Of a stretch of 64,000 nucleotides of DNA, positions 56,737 to 64,000 are shown piece by piece. This DNA comes from Yinghuangia elevatio (GTDB lineage: Bacteria > Actinomycetota > Actinomycetes > Streptomycetales > Streptomycetaceae). Where the stretch lies: assembly GCF_040649515.1 (NCBI RefSeq), contig NZ_JBEZFP010000038.1:3538-67537 (forward strand), given 5' to 3'. Under the pieces are notes generated by a model, which saw only the letters and a program-made list of their open reading frames with translations, ran no database searches and was not told the DNA's origin. The position numbers and the translations under genes were made by a program. Position 1 is the stretch's first letter, and every line of letters starts with the position of its first letter.

Positions 56737-58251
56737 ATGATGCAGCCCATGCCGACCCCGGGGACGACGAACGCAGCCATGCGTCAAGACGAACAGCGCG
56801 AGAACAGCAGCAGCGGCGAGACCGGCGCCGACGGTGCCGGTGGCGCGGGGGGCGCCGGCGGCAATACCGTCGCCGCGCTGCGCCGGGAAGTTCTCACCTT
56901 CGAGCCGCGTGTGCCGTACCGCCCCGCGCCCACCCGCTCGCTGAGTTCCCGCGTGTGGCTGCCGCTGGGCCTGGTGCTCGCCGCGGTCGCCGCCGCGACG
57001 TGGGTGTGGACCGTACGCCACCATCCCGACTGGCTGTGGCGCCTGATCGACCTGAGCGTCTACGACGACGCCGGCGAGTCCCTCGGCAAGAACCAGTCGC
57101 AGCTGTACGCGAAGCGCTTCGGCATCGGCAAGCTGCCTTTCATCTACCCGCCGTTCGCGGCCCTCGTCTTCTTCAAGCTCCCCTTCGGCTTCGCGACGCT
57201 GAAGCTGGTCCTGACCGGCCTGACCCTCGCGTGCCTCCTCGCCGTCGTGTGGGCCTCGTGGGGCATGCTCGGCTACCGCCGCGACTGGGGCCGCCTCGGC
57301 GCCACCCTCGCGGTCGCCGCCGTCGTGCTGTGGCTGGAGCCCGTGCAGCAGACGCTGCTGTTCGGCCAGGTCAACGTGATCCTGATGGCCGCGGTCGTGC
57401 TGGACCTCGCGGTGCCGGACACGCGGTGGTGGAAGGGCATCGGCATCGGCCTGGCCACCGGTTTCAAACTGACCCCGGGGATCTTCATCGTCTATCTCGT
57501 CCTGACCCGGCGGTTCCGGGCCGCCGCGGTGGCCACCGCCACATTCTTCGCGACGGCGGTCGGCTCCTGGCTGGTGATCCCGCACGCGTCGAAGGTGTAC
57601 TGGACGGACGCCATCGGGGTCGGCAACAACGTCGGCCAGGACTTCGTCTCCAACCAGTCGTTCAACGGCATGCTGCGCCGCGTGTTCGAGCAAGGGCCGG
57701 CCGAGAAGCCGCTGTGGCTGCTCGCGTGCGCGGTGACGGCCGTCGTGGGGCTCGGCGCCGCCACGCTGCTCTCGCTGCGGGGGCGCGAACTGGCCGGGCT
57801 GGTCGCCTGCGGGGTCACCGGGCTGCTGGTGTCGCCGATCTCCTGGACCCACCACTGGGTGTGGATCGCGCCGATCTTCGTCCTGATCGCGCACGTTTCC
57901 CTGGTGCGTTTCCGGGCCGCGGCGTCCTGGCCGGTGCGTGCCGCGTGGGTGGCGCTGCCGGTGGTGTTCACGCTGCTGACGTTCGCCTGGCCGATGTCGA
58001 TGGAGCGGCGGCCGGCGCTGACGCCACAGGGGCTGCTGTGGCTCCTGCCGTACAGCGAGGGGCGTGAGCACCAGTGGAACGTGCTCCAGTTCCTGGCCGG
58101 CAACGCGTACCTTTTCGCCGGAATCGCACTGATCGCGATCGCGGCATACACCGCGCTGCGCATCGGCCCGGCGCGGGGGCAAGGGACGGCAGCGGGGCCG
58201 CGCGGCGATACCCTCGGGACGTCCGTACCGTCCGGCGGCCCGACCGCCTGA
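56737..58251 (+). CDS. Membrane mannosyltransferase-like protein (GT87 / DUF2029), copy 3
   Basis: A 504-aa homologue with an added Gly-rich N-terminal tail (about 45 residues). It shares WGMLGYRRDWGRLGA and RWWKGIGIGLATGFKLTPGIF with copy 2, so these two are the younger duplicates. GAAGGACGCC precedes the ATG. Likely an envelope glycolipid mannosyltransferase; acceptor unknown. Confidence 0.87.
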   Translation: MMQPMPTPGTTNAAMRQDEQRENSSSGETGADGAGGAGGAGGNTVAALRREVLTFEPRVPYRPAPTRSLSSRVWLPLGLVLAAVAAATWVWTVRHHPDWLWRLIDLSVYDDAGESLGKNQSQLYAKRFGIGKLPFIYPPFAALVFFKLPFGFATLKLVLTGLTLACLLAVVWASWGMLGYRRDWGRLGATLAVAAVVLWLEPVQQTLLFGQVNVILMAAVVLDLAVPDTRWWKGIGIGLATGFKLTPGIFIVYLVLTRRFRAAAVATATFFATAVGSWLVIPHASKVYWTDAIGVGNNVGQDFVSNQSFNGMLRRVFEQGPAEKPLWLLACAVTAVVGLGAATLLSLRGRELAGLVACGVTGLLVSPISWTHHWVWIAPIFVLIAHVSLVRFRAAASWPVRAAWVALPVVFTLLTFAWPMSMERRPALTPQGLLWLLPYSEGREHQWNVLQFLAGNAYLFAGIALIAIAAYTALRIGPARGQGTAAGPRGDTLGTSVPSGGPTA

Positions 58252-58338
58252 CCTGCACCGCAGCCGGAACGGGTAGGAAGAGCACAGGCAGTCGGAGCAC
58301 AGGCAGTGCGAGCACAGACGGAACAGAGGGAGTCACGA

Positions 58339-58992
58339 GTGGCCGAGGCGCCCACGCCGGCGGGAGCCGGTCAGCGCGCGGACGAGAACGCGATCACCAC
58401 CGACCGCGTCCTCACCATCCCCAACCTGCTCAGCTTCGGCCGGCTGCTCGGCGTGCCGGTGTTCCTGTGGCTGATCCTGTGGCCGGAATTCGGCGGTCCC
58501 AAACACGACGTCATCGCGCTCGTGATCCTCATGGTCAGCGGCTTCACCGACTGGCTGGACGGCAAGCTGGCCCGGCGCTGGAACCAGATCAGCCGGGTGG
58601 GGCAGATCCTCGACCCGGCGGCGGACCGGCTCTACATCCTGTCGACACTGGTCGGCCTGACGGTGCGCGACATCCTGCCCCTGTGGGTCACCGGCGTGCT
58701 GGTGGCCCGCGAACTGTTCATCGCGGCCCTGTTCCCGTACCTGCGGGCGCACGGGTACGGCCTGCTGCCGGTGAACTTCATCGGCAAGGCCGCCACGTTC
58801 AACCTCATGTACTCCTTCCCGTGTCTGCTGCTCAGCGACGGGACCGGACGTGTCGCAACTCTCGCGGCGATCTTCGGCTGGGCATTCGCCTGGTGGGGTA
58901 TCGCTCTCTACTGGTGGGCAGGAGTCCTGTACGCGGTTCAGGCTCGACGCCTGGTTTCCGCGGTGAAACAGGCGGAGGCCGGGTACGCGTAG
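58339..58992 (+). CDS. CDP-alcohol phosphatidyltransferase (PgsA-like)
   Basis: A 217-aa membrane enzyme. The catalytic motif D-x2-DG-x2-AR-x8-G-x3-D-x3-D reads DWLDGKLARRWNQISRVGQILDPAAD, which matches throughout. It joins a CDP-alcohol (usually CDP-diacylglycerol) with an alcohol acceptor; PgsA or inositol-type specificity is not certain. GGGAG is 6 nt before GTG 58339; GTG 58306 is a possible longer start. A hairpin follows the gene. Confidence 0.85.
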   Translation: MAEAPTPAGAGQRADENAITTDRVLTIPNLLSFGRLLGVPVFLWLILWPEFGGPKHDVIALVILMVSGFTDWLDGKLARRWNQISRVGQILDPAADRLYILSTLVGLTVRDILPLWVTGVLVARELFIAALFPYLRAHGYGLLPVNFIGKAATFNLMYSFPCLLLSDGTGRVATLAAIFGWAFAWWGIALYWWAGVLYAVQARRLVSAVKQAEAGYA

Positions 58993-59010
58993 ACCGGCTC
59001 CGCCTCTTTC

Positions 59011-59054
59011 CACCCGCGAGGCCCCCGCACATCGGGGGCCGACCCGCGCGGGTG
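59011..59054 (+). terminator. Nested hairpin between the CDP-alcohol transferase and ManC-like genes
   Basis: Outer stem CACCCGCG (59011-59018) with CGCGGGTG (59047-59054), inner stem GGCCCCCG (59020-59027) with CGGGGGCC (59033-59040). Confidence 0.6.
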
Positions 59055-59082
59055 AAGCGAAGCGATGGGAGGACTTGACTCG

Positions 59083-61578
59083 ATGAAGGCCGTCGTCATG
59101 GCCGGTGGTGAGGGAACCCGCCTGCGCCCGATGACCTCCAGCATGCCCAAGCCGCTCCTGCCGGTGGTCAACCGGCCGATCATGGAGCACGTGCTGCGGC
59201 TGCTGAAGAGGCACGGGTTCTCAGAGACCGTCGTCACGGTCCAGTTCCTGGCATCCCTGGTGCGGAACTACTTCGGCGACGGCGAAGAACTCGGGATGAG
59301 TCTCCAGTACGCCAACGAGGAGACGCCGCTCGGCACCGCGGGCAGCGTCAAGAACGCCGAAGAGGCACTGAAGGACGACACGTTTCTGGTCATCTCCGGA
59401 GACGCGCTCACCGACTTCGACCTGACCAAGCTGGTGGAGTACCACCGCGCCAAGGGGGCCATGGTCACCGTGTGCCTCACACGCGTACCGGACCCCGTCG
59501 AGTTCGGCATCACGATCATCGACGACGAGGGCCGGGTCGACCGCTTCCTGGAGAAGCCCACGTGGGGCCAGGTGTTCTCGGACACCGTCAACACCGGCAT
59601 CTACGTCATGGAGCCCGAGGTCTTCGACTACGTCGCCGCAGGCGTGTCCGTGGACTGGTCCGGCGACGTCTTCCCCAAGCTCCTCGAAGAGGGCAAGCCC
59701 ATCTACGGCTACGTCGCCGAGGGCTACTGGGAGGACGTCGGCACCCACGAGAGCTACGTCAAGGCCCAGGCCGACGTGCTCGACGGCAAGGTCGACGTCG
59801 ACATCGACGGCTTCGAACTGGCCCCGGGCGTGTGGGTCGCCGAAGGCGCCGAGGTCGACCGGGACGCGGTCCTCAAGGGCCCGCTCTACATCGGCGACTA
59901 CGCCAAGGTCGAGGGCGGCGTCGAGATCCGCGAGCACACCGTGCTCGGCAGCAACGTCGTCGTCAAGCGCGGCGCCTTCCTGCACAAGGCGGTCATCCAC
60001 GACAACGTGTACGTCGGCCCGCAGACCAACCTGCGCGGCTGTGTCATCGGCAAGAACACCGACGTCATGCGCGCGGCACGCATCGACGAGGGCGCGGTCA
60101 TCGGCGACGAATGCCTCATCGAGGAGGAGTCGCTCGTCGCCGCCGGGGTGCGCGTGTACCCCTTCAAGACCATCGAGGCCGGCGCCGTCGTCAACACCTC
60201 GGTGATCTGGGAGTCGCGCGGGCAGAAGAACCTCTTCGGGCCGCGCGGCGTGTCCGGCATCCTCAACGTCGAGATCACCCCCGAACTGGTGGTGCGGCTC
60301 GCCGGGGCGTACGCGACGACCCTCAAGAAGGGCGCCACGGTCACCACCGCGCGCGACCACTCGCGAGGCGCCCGTGCCCTCAAGCGGGCCGTGATCTCCG
60401 CCCTGCAGACCAGCGCCATCAACGTCCGCGACCTCGAGAACGTGCCGATGCCGGTGGCCCGCCAGGAGACCGCGCGCGGCTCGGCGGGCGGCATCATGAT
60501 CCGCACTACGCCAGGCGTGCCGGACTCCGTCGACATCATGTTCTTCGACGAACGCGGCGCCGACCTCTCGCAGGGCGCGCAGCGCAAGCTCGACCGCGTT
60601 TTCGGCCGCCAGGAGTACCGCCGGGCCTTCCCCGGCGAGATCGGCGAACTGACGTTCCCGTCCCGGCCGTTCGACAGCTACGCGGGATCGCTCCTCAAGG
60701 CCCTCGACGTCGAGGGCGTGCCGGACTCCGGCCTCAAGGTCGTCGTCGACGCGGCACACGGCAACGCGGCGCTGGTGCTGCCGAGTGTGCTCGGCCGCCT
60801 CGGCATCGACGCCCTCACGGTCAACACCGGCCTGGACGACGCGCGTCCGACCGAAACCGCCGAGGACCGCGCGGCCGGACTCATCCGTCTGGGCGAAATG
60901 GTGTCGTCCGCACGGGCCGCCTTCGGCGTGCGCTTCGACCCCGTGGGCGAGCGCATGTCGCTGGTCGACGAGCGCGGCCGCATCATCGACGACCACCGCG
61001 CGCTGCTGGTGTTCCTCGACCTGGTGGCGGCCGAGCGGCGCGGCGGGCGCATCGCGCTGCCGGTGACCACGACGCGCATCGCGGAGCAGGTGGCGGCGTA
61101 CCACGGCGTGCAGGTGCGCTGGACGACGACGTCGCCCGACGACCTCGCGCGCGTGGCGGCGCAGGACGGCACGGTGTTCGGCGGAGACGGGCGCGGCGGG
61201 TTCGTGGTGCCGGAGTTCAGCACGGTGTTCGACGGCACGGCTGCGTTCGTACGCCTCATCGGGCTGGTCGCCCGCACGCAGTTGACCCTCAGTCAGATCG
61301 ACGCGCGCATCCCGCGTGCGCACGTGCTGCGCCGCGACGTACCGACGCCGTGGGCGGCCAAGGGCATGGTCATGCGCTCGGTCGTCGAGGCCGCGGGGGA
61401 CCGCGGTATCGACACCACGGACGGCGTGCGCGTGGTCGAATCCGACGGTCGCTGGGTGCTCGTGCTGCCGGACATCGCGGAGGCGGTCACCCACCTGTGG
61501 GCGGAGGGCCCGGACGACACGGCGGCCGAGGAACTGCTCGACGAGTGGTCCGAAGTCGTGGAGCACGCGGGCGACTGA
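59083..61578 (+). CDS. Mannose-1-phosphate guanylyltransferase fused to a degenerate phosphomannomutase domain
   Basis: An 831-aa two-part protein. The N-terminal nucleotidyltransferase (MKAVVMAGGEGTRLRPMTSSMPKPLLPV) makes GDP-mannose from mannose-1-phosphate and GTP, followed by left-handed beta-helix repeats (about 250-360). The C-terminal half (about 380-831) has the phosphohexomutase fold, but the active-site TASHNP loop is RTTPGV (474-479), and the metal-binding DGDxDR position is FDPVGER (618-624). The mutase part should be inactive. The ATG at 59083 lies 10 nt after GGGAGG. The GT87 genes upstream would consume polyprenyl-mannose made from this GDP-mannose. Confidence 0.87.
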   Translation: MKAVVMAGGEGTRLRPMTSSMPKPLLPVVNRPIMEHVLRLLKRHGFSETVVTVQFLASLVRNYFGDGEELGMSLQYANEETPLGTAGSVKNAEEALKDDTFLVISGDALTDFDLTKLVEYHRAKGAMVTVCLTRVPDPVEFGITIIDDEGRVDRFLEKPTWGQVFSDTVNTGIYVMEPEVFDYVAAGVSVDWSGDVFPKLLEEGKPIYGYVAEGYWEDVGTHESYVKAQADVLDGKVDVDIDGFELAPGVWVAEGAEVDRDAVLKGPLYIGDYAKVEGGVEIREHTVLGSNVVVKRGAFLHKAVIHDNVYVGPQTNLRGCVIGKNTDVMRAARIDEGAVIGDECLIEEESLVAAGVRVYPFKTIEAGAVVNTSVIWESRGQKNLFGPRGVSGILNVEITPELVVRLAGAYATTLKKGATVTTARDHSRGARALKRAVISALQTSAINVRDLENVPMPVARQETARGSAGGIMIRTTPGVPDSVDIMFFDERGADLSQGAQRKLDRVFGRQEYRRAFPGEIGELTFPSRPFDSYAGSLLKALDVEGVPDSGLKVVVDAAHGNAALVLPSVLGRLGIDALTVNTGLDDARPTETAEDRAAGLIRLGEMVSSARAAFGVRFDPVGERMSLVDERGRIIDDHRALLVFLDLVAAERRGGRIALPVTTTRIAEQVAAYHGVQVRWTTTSPDDLARVAAQDGTVFGGDGRGGFVVPEFSTVFDGTAAFVRLIGLVARTQLTLSQIDARIPRAHVLRRDVPTPWAAKGMVMRSVVEAAGDRGIDTTDGVRVVESDGRWVLVLPDIAEAVTHLWAEGPDDTAAEELLDEWSEVVEHAGD

Positions 61579-61712
61579 AACGTGTGCACGTACCGGTGCC
61601 GGGAGGGGATCCCGGCACGGAGTCCGGAACGGTGCCGGGAGCGGGTGCCGTGCGTGGGCGCCTGAACGGCTGCCCGAACCGGGCGACTGGCGCAGGCGCC
61701 TGACACACCTTC

Positions 61713-61746
61713 AGGACCCCCGCCGCGAGGACGCGGCGGGGGTCCT
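61713..61746 (+). terminator. Strong hairpin terminator
   Basis: AGGACCCCCGCCGCG (61713-61727) pairs perfectly with CGCGGCGGGGGTCCT (61732-61746) around a 4-nt loop. It ends the ManC-like transcript. Confidence 0.85.
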
Positions 61747-61842
61747 CGCGTACCCGCCGCGACCTGCGGTGCGCGCGCCGCCGAGGGCTGCTCTGCCCCG
61801 CGTACCGGGCCCTGCGGCGACGGTGCGGGTCGGCATGGAACT

Positions 61843-63054
61843 ATGGGGCCCATGACGCGGAAGTCGGCGCCCGGGGAGGCCCAGTACAAACGCCCCGACG
61901 CGTCGATGTCGCTGCTGATCAACATCATGGATCACAGCCTCGACGAGGGGTATGCCGAGGCCACCGCCCGCCGTGCGGTCCGCGGCGAAGGCGGTGCCAT
62001 CAGCCGCGCGCCCGGCACGCGCCTGCTCGTCGCCGTGGGGGTCAGCCTCATCGCCGTCGTCGTGACCATGGCGGCCATGCAGGTACGGGCCACCGCGCCG
62101 CAGGCCGAGAAGGAGCGCCGCGACCTGGTCAACCGGATCCACACGCGCGAGGCCGAGGCCGACCGGCTCCAGGACGAAGTCGAGTCGCTGCGTGACCAGG
62201 TGGACGCGATGCAGGACCGCAACCTCACCCCGGAAGAGGTCAAGCGCGCCGAACTCCTCGCGACCACCACCGGCGCCGACCCCGTCGAAGGCCCCGGGGT
62301 CAAGGTCGTGGTCGACAACGCGGAGCAGGACGCCGGCAAGGACGACCCCAACGCGGACCCGCGCCAGCAGGCCGAGTCGCTGGCCAACGGCCGTGTCTAC
62401 GACCGCGATCTGCAGCAGGTCGTCAACGGGCTCTGGGCGGCCGGCGCGGAGGCCATCGCGATCAACGGTCAGCGGCTCACCGCGCTGTCCGCGATCCGGG
62501 CGGCGGGTGCGGCCATCCTGGTCGACAACCGGCCGCTGTCGCCGCCGTACACGGCCTTGGCCATCGGCGACGCCAAGGCCATGCGCGACGCCTTCGAGCG
62601 CGGGCCGGGTGGCGTGTACCTGCGCCACATCGGCGGCAAGTACGGCATCCGCTCGACGATCGGCACCGAGAAGAAGATCAAACTCCCGGCCGCCATCGGC
62701 ATAACGCTCCGCGTCGCGCAGCCCGAGGGCGCCCCGCCGACCGGCGGCACGCCGATCGCGCCGCCGCCTGCCCCCGGCACCACGGCCCCCGCACCGCGAC
62801 CCGGCCCTAGTGGCACCCCAGGTACCGGTACGGTGTCTCCCTCGGAGAGCCCGAACCCCGGTTCGGGGGACATTGGCACCAAGGCGCCGACGTCATCGAC
62901 GACCCCGGGCGGGGCGGCGACACCGACCAAGAGCGGCCGGCCCACCCGGACCCCGACCGGCGGCAACCCGGCGACCTCGGGACGGGGCAAGCCCAAGACG
63001 GACAACGCGGCGGCGCGGGACGACGCGCCGACGCATGAGGAAGGACAAGCGTGA
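61843..63054 (+). CDS. DUF881 membrane protein
   Basis: A 403-aa protein with a short cytoplasmic N-terminus (SMSLLINIMDHSLDEGYAEA is conserved in the family), one membrane span (LLVAVGVSLIAVVVTMAAMQV, about 58-78), a coiled coil (EKERRDLVNRIHTREAEADRLQDEVESLRDQVDAMQDR) and the DUF881 domain (KVVVDNAEQDAGKDD..., VNGLWAAGAEAIAINGQRLT). The last 130 residues are a Pro/Thr-rich tail. It forms a cluster with the small basic protein and the next gene, usually beside an FHA protein and linked with division or the envelope. ATG 61852 is an alternative start. Confidence 0.88.
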   Translation: MGPMTRKSAPGEAQYKRPDASMSLLINIMDHSLDEGYAEATARRAVRGEGGAISRAPGTRLLVAVGVSLIAVVVTMAAMQVRATAPQAEKERRDLVNRIHTREAEADRLQDEVESLRDQVDAMQDRNLTPEEVKRAELLATTTGADPVEGPGVKVVVDNAEQDAGKDDPNADPRQQAESLANGRVYDRDLQQVVNGLWAAGAEAIAINGQRLTALSAIRAAGAAILVDNRPLSPPYTALAIGDAKAMRDAFERGPGGVYLRHIGGKYGIRSTIGTEKKIKLPAAIGITLRVAQPEGAPPTGGTPIAPPPAPGTTAPAPRPGPSGTPGTGTVSPSESPNPGSGDIGTKAPTSSTTPGGAATPTKSGRPTRTPTGGNPATSGRGKPKTDNAAARDDAPTHEEGQA

Positions 63055-63383
63055 TCGCGGTACTCGGCCTGGCGTTGGGGGTCGTGGTCGGTTTCTTCGC
63101 CCGTCCGGTGATTCCGCACGAACTGGAGCCGTACCTGCCCATCGCGGTCGTCGCGGCCCTTGACGCGGTCTTCGGCGGCGTCCGGGCGCTGCTCGACGGG
63201 ATCTTCGACGACAAGGTGTTCGTCGTGTCGTTCCTGTCCAACGTGGTGGTCGCCGCGCTGATCGTGTTCCTCGGCGACAAGTTGGGCGTCGGCGCGCAGC
63301 TGTCGACCGGCGTGGTCGTCGTGCTCGGCATCCGCATCTTCTCCAACGCGGCGGCCATTCGCCGCCACGTCTTCCGCGCGTAA
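63051..63383 (+). CDS. Small basic protein (DUF1290)
   Basis: A 110-aa integral membrane protein with three spans. It starts at GTG overlapping the upstream stop (GTGA) and has the DUF1290 sequence pattern (GFFARPVIPHELEPYLPIAVVAALDAVFGGVRALLDG, VFLGDKLGVG). It is a fixed neighbour of DUF881 genes in actinobacteria; function unknown. Confidence 0.9.
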   Translation: MIAVLGLALGVVVGFFARPVIPHELEPYLPIAVVAALDAVFGGVRALLDGIFDDKVFVVSFLSNVVVAALIVFLGDKLGVGAQLSTGVVVVLGIRIFSNAAAIRRHVFRA

Positions 63384-63390
63384 GGGGGCG

Positions 63391-64000
63391 CCGTGACCGA
63401 CGACAACGCCACCCCGCCGCCGCACGACGGCGGACGGCAACCGCGCCGACCCGAGGTCCCCGCCTTCCGCGAACTCCGCGACCTCGAGGAGCCCGTGGGC
63501 GACCCGGGGGAGGAGTTCGCCGGGGACCACGGCGGCGACCTCGGCGGGGACTTCGGCGGCGACCTCGGTGCGGACCTTCCCGACGAGTACGGTGACGCAC
63601 CCGCCGAGGACTCTTCGCGCAAGCCCACGATCGAGCAGGAACGCCCGGTCGACCTCTACCACCGGGACCGCCACCTCCGCGAGGAACTGTACGGCGGACC
63701 GGACGCCGACTGGTTCCGCGGCCGCGCTGCCCGGCCCCCCGCTCCCGACGAGGACTGGTACGTCGACGCGCCCGCGCCTGACGCGGGCGGCGTGCCGCCG
63801 TTGGTCCCGGGCCGCCGCATGCCCGCCGCACCGTTCCGTCTGGACGGGGACCCGGTTCAGGGGGCGGGCGTAGCGGGTCAGGGCGTTCCGGGTCCGGGTG
63901 TTCCAGATCAGAGCGTGCCCGGTCAGAGCGTGCCCGGTCAGAGCGTGCCCGGTCAGAGCGTGCCCGGTCAGAGCGTGCCCGGTCAGGGCGTTCCGGGCCA
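63391..64000 (+). CDS. Acidic N-terminal part of a DUF881-type protein (cut by the window edge)
   Basis: GTG at 63391 with AGGGGG upstream. The visible 200 residues are an acidic, disordered N-terminus rich in Asp, Pro and Gly, ending in tandem VPGQS repeats that run off the edge. No folded domain is reached. By position after DUF881 and the small basic protein, a second DUF881 protein is expected, but this is inferred from gene order only. Confidence 0.6.
63911..64000 (+). repeat. 15-bp tandem repeat (GTGCCCGGTCAGAGC)
   Basis: About five near-identical 15-bp units encode VPGQS in the last visible part of the truncated gene and continue to the edge. The final units carry GGC in place of AGC. 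Confidence 0.85.

Overview
The window is high-GC actinobacterial chromosome, most like the Streptomycetaceae. Signs are the strong third-position G/C bias, many GTG starts preceded by GGAGG-type ribosome sites, a WhiB protein, a CBM2-Fn3-GH18 chitinase with DasR-like operator repeats, and sugar ABC operons without their own ATPase. No rRNA, complete tRNA, insertion sequence, integrase or CRISPR array was seen. The right end (about 53.7-64 kb: GT87 glycosyltransferases, CDP-alcohol transferase, mannose-1-phosphate guanylyltransferase fusion, DUF881 - small basic protein - DUF881-like) resembles, from memory, a conserved Streptomyces core neighbourhood.

Layout. 0-7 kb: tail of an unknown gene, a receptor Ser/Thr kinase, a MoxR ATPase paired with a VWA/HExxH protein, a phosphoribosyltransferase and a WhiB regulator. 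7.6-14 kb: a lipoprotein penicillin-binding protein and four hypothetical genes, two of them helical-repeat (HEAT-like). 14.1-21.6 kb: a three-gene SMC operon (predicted kleisin, predicted winged-helix KITE partner, 1544-aa SMC ATPase), related in plan to MukBEF/Mks/Wadjet but without the nuclease gene. 21.7-28.3 kb: a membrane protein, a Tat-exported purple acid phosphatase, a SnoaL-like protein, an intracellular serpin, a maleylpyruvate-isomerase-like protein and a divergent HxlR/oxidoreductase pair. 28.4-36.5 kb: the chitinase, an ECF41-type sigma factor divergent from an NAD(P)-binding protein with matching promoter motifs on both sides, an SDR enzyme, a TIM-barrel epimerase, an F420-type (LLM) oxidoreductase and a GNAT acetyltransferase.

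36.5-37.6 kb is a low-GC gap with a perfect 20-bp palindrome, then a small membrane protein and a CsbD protein. 37.7-44.1 kb is a beta-glucoside uptake operon (binding protein, two permeases, GH1 glucosidase) facing a ROK repressor. 44.2-47.4 kb: a repeat-like protein, a MarR/NAD(P)-binding pair with a perfect operator palindrome, and a Gly-rich membrane protein. 47.4-53.4 kb: acyl-CoA type catabolism (amidohydrolase, Ltp2-like thiolase, Zn-ribbon/OB partner, diiron oxygenase, and a divergent acetoacetate-CoA ligase). 53.7-64 kb: envelope glycoconjugate and division-associated genes.

The best candidates for new biology are the nuclease-less SMC operon, whose ATPase has Asn directly after the Walker B Asp; the cytoplasmic serpin, whose reactive loop aligns to a Met-Ser P1-P1' site; and the ECF41 divergon. 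All functions are read from sequence by eye; no database search was run.
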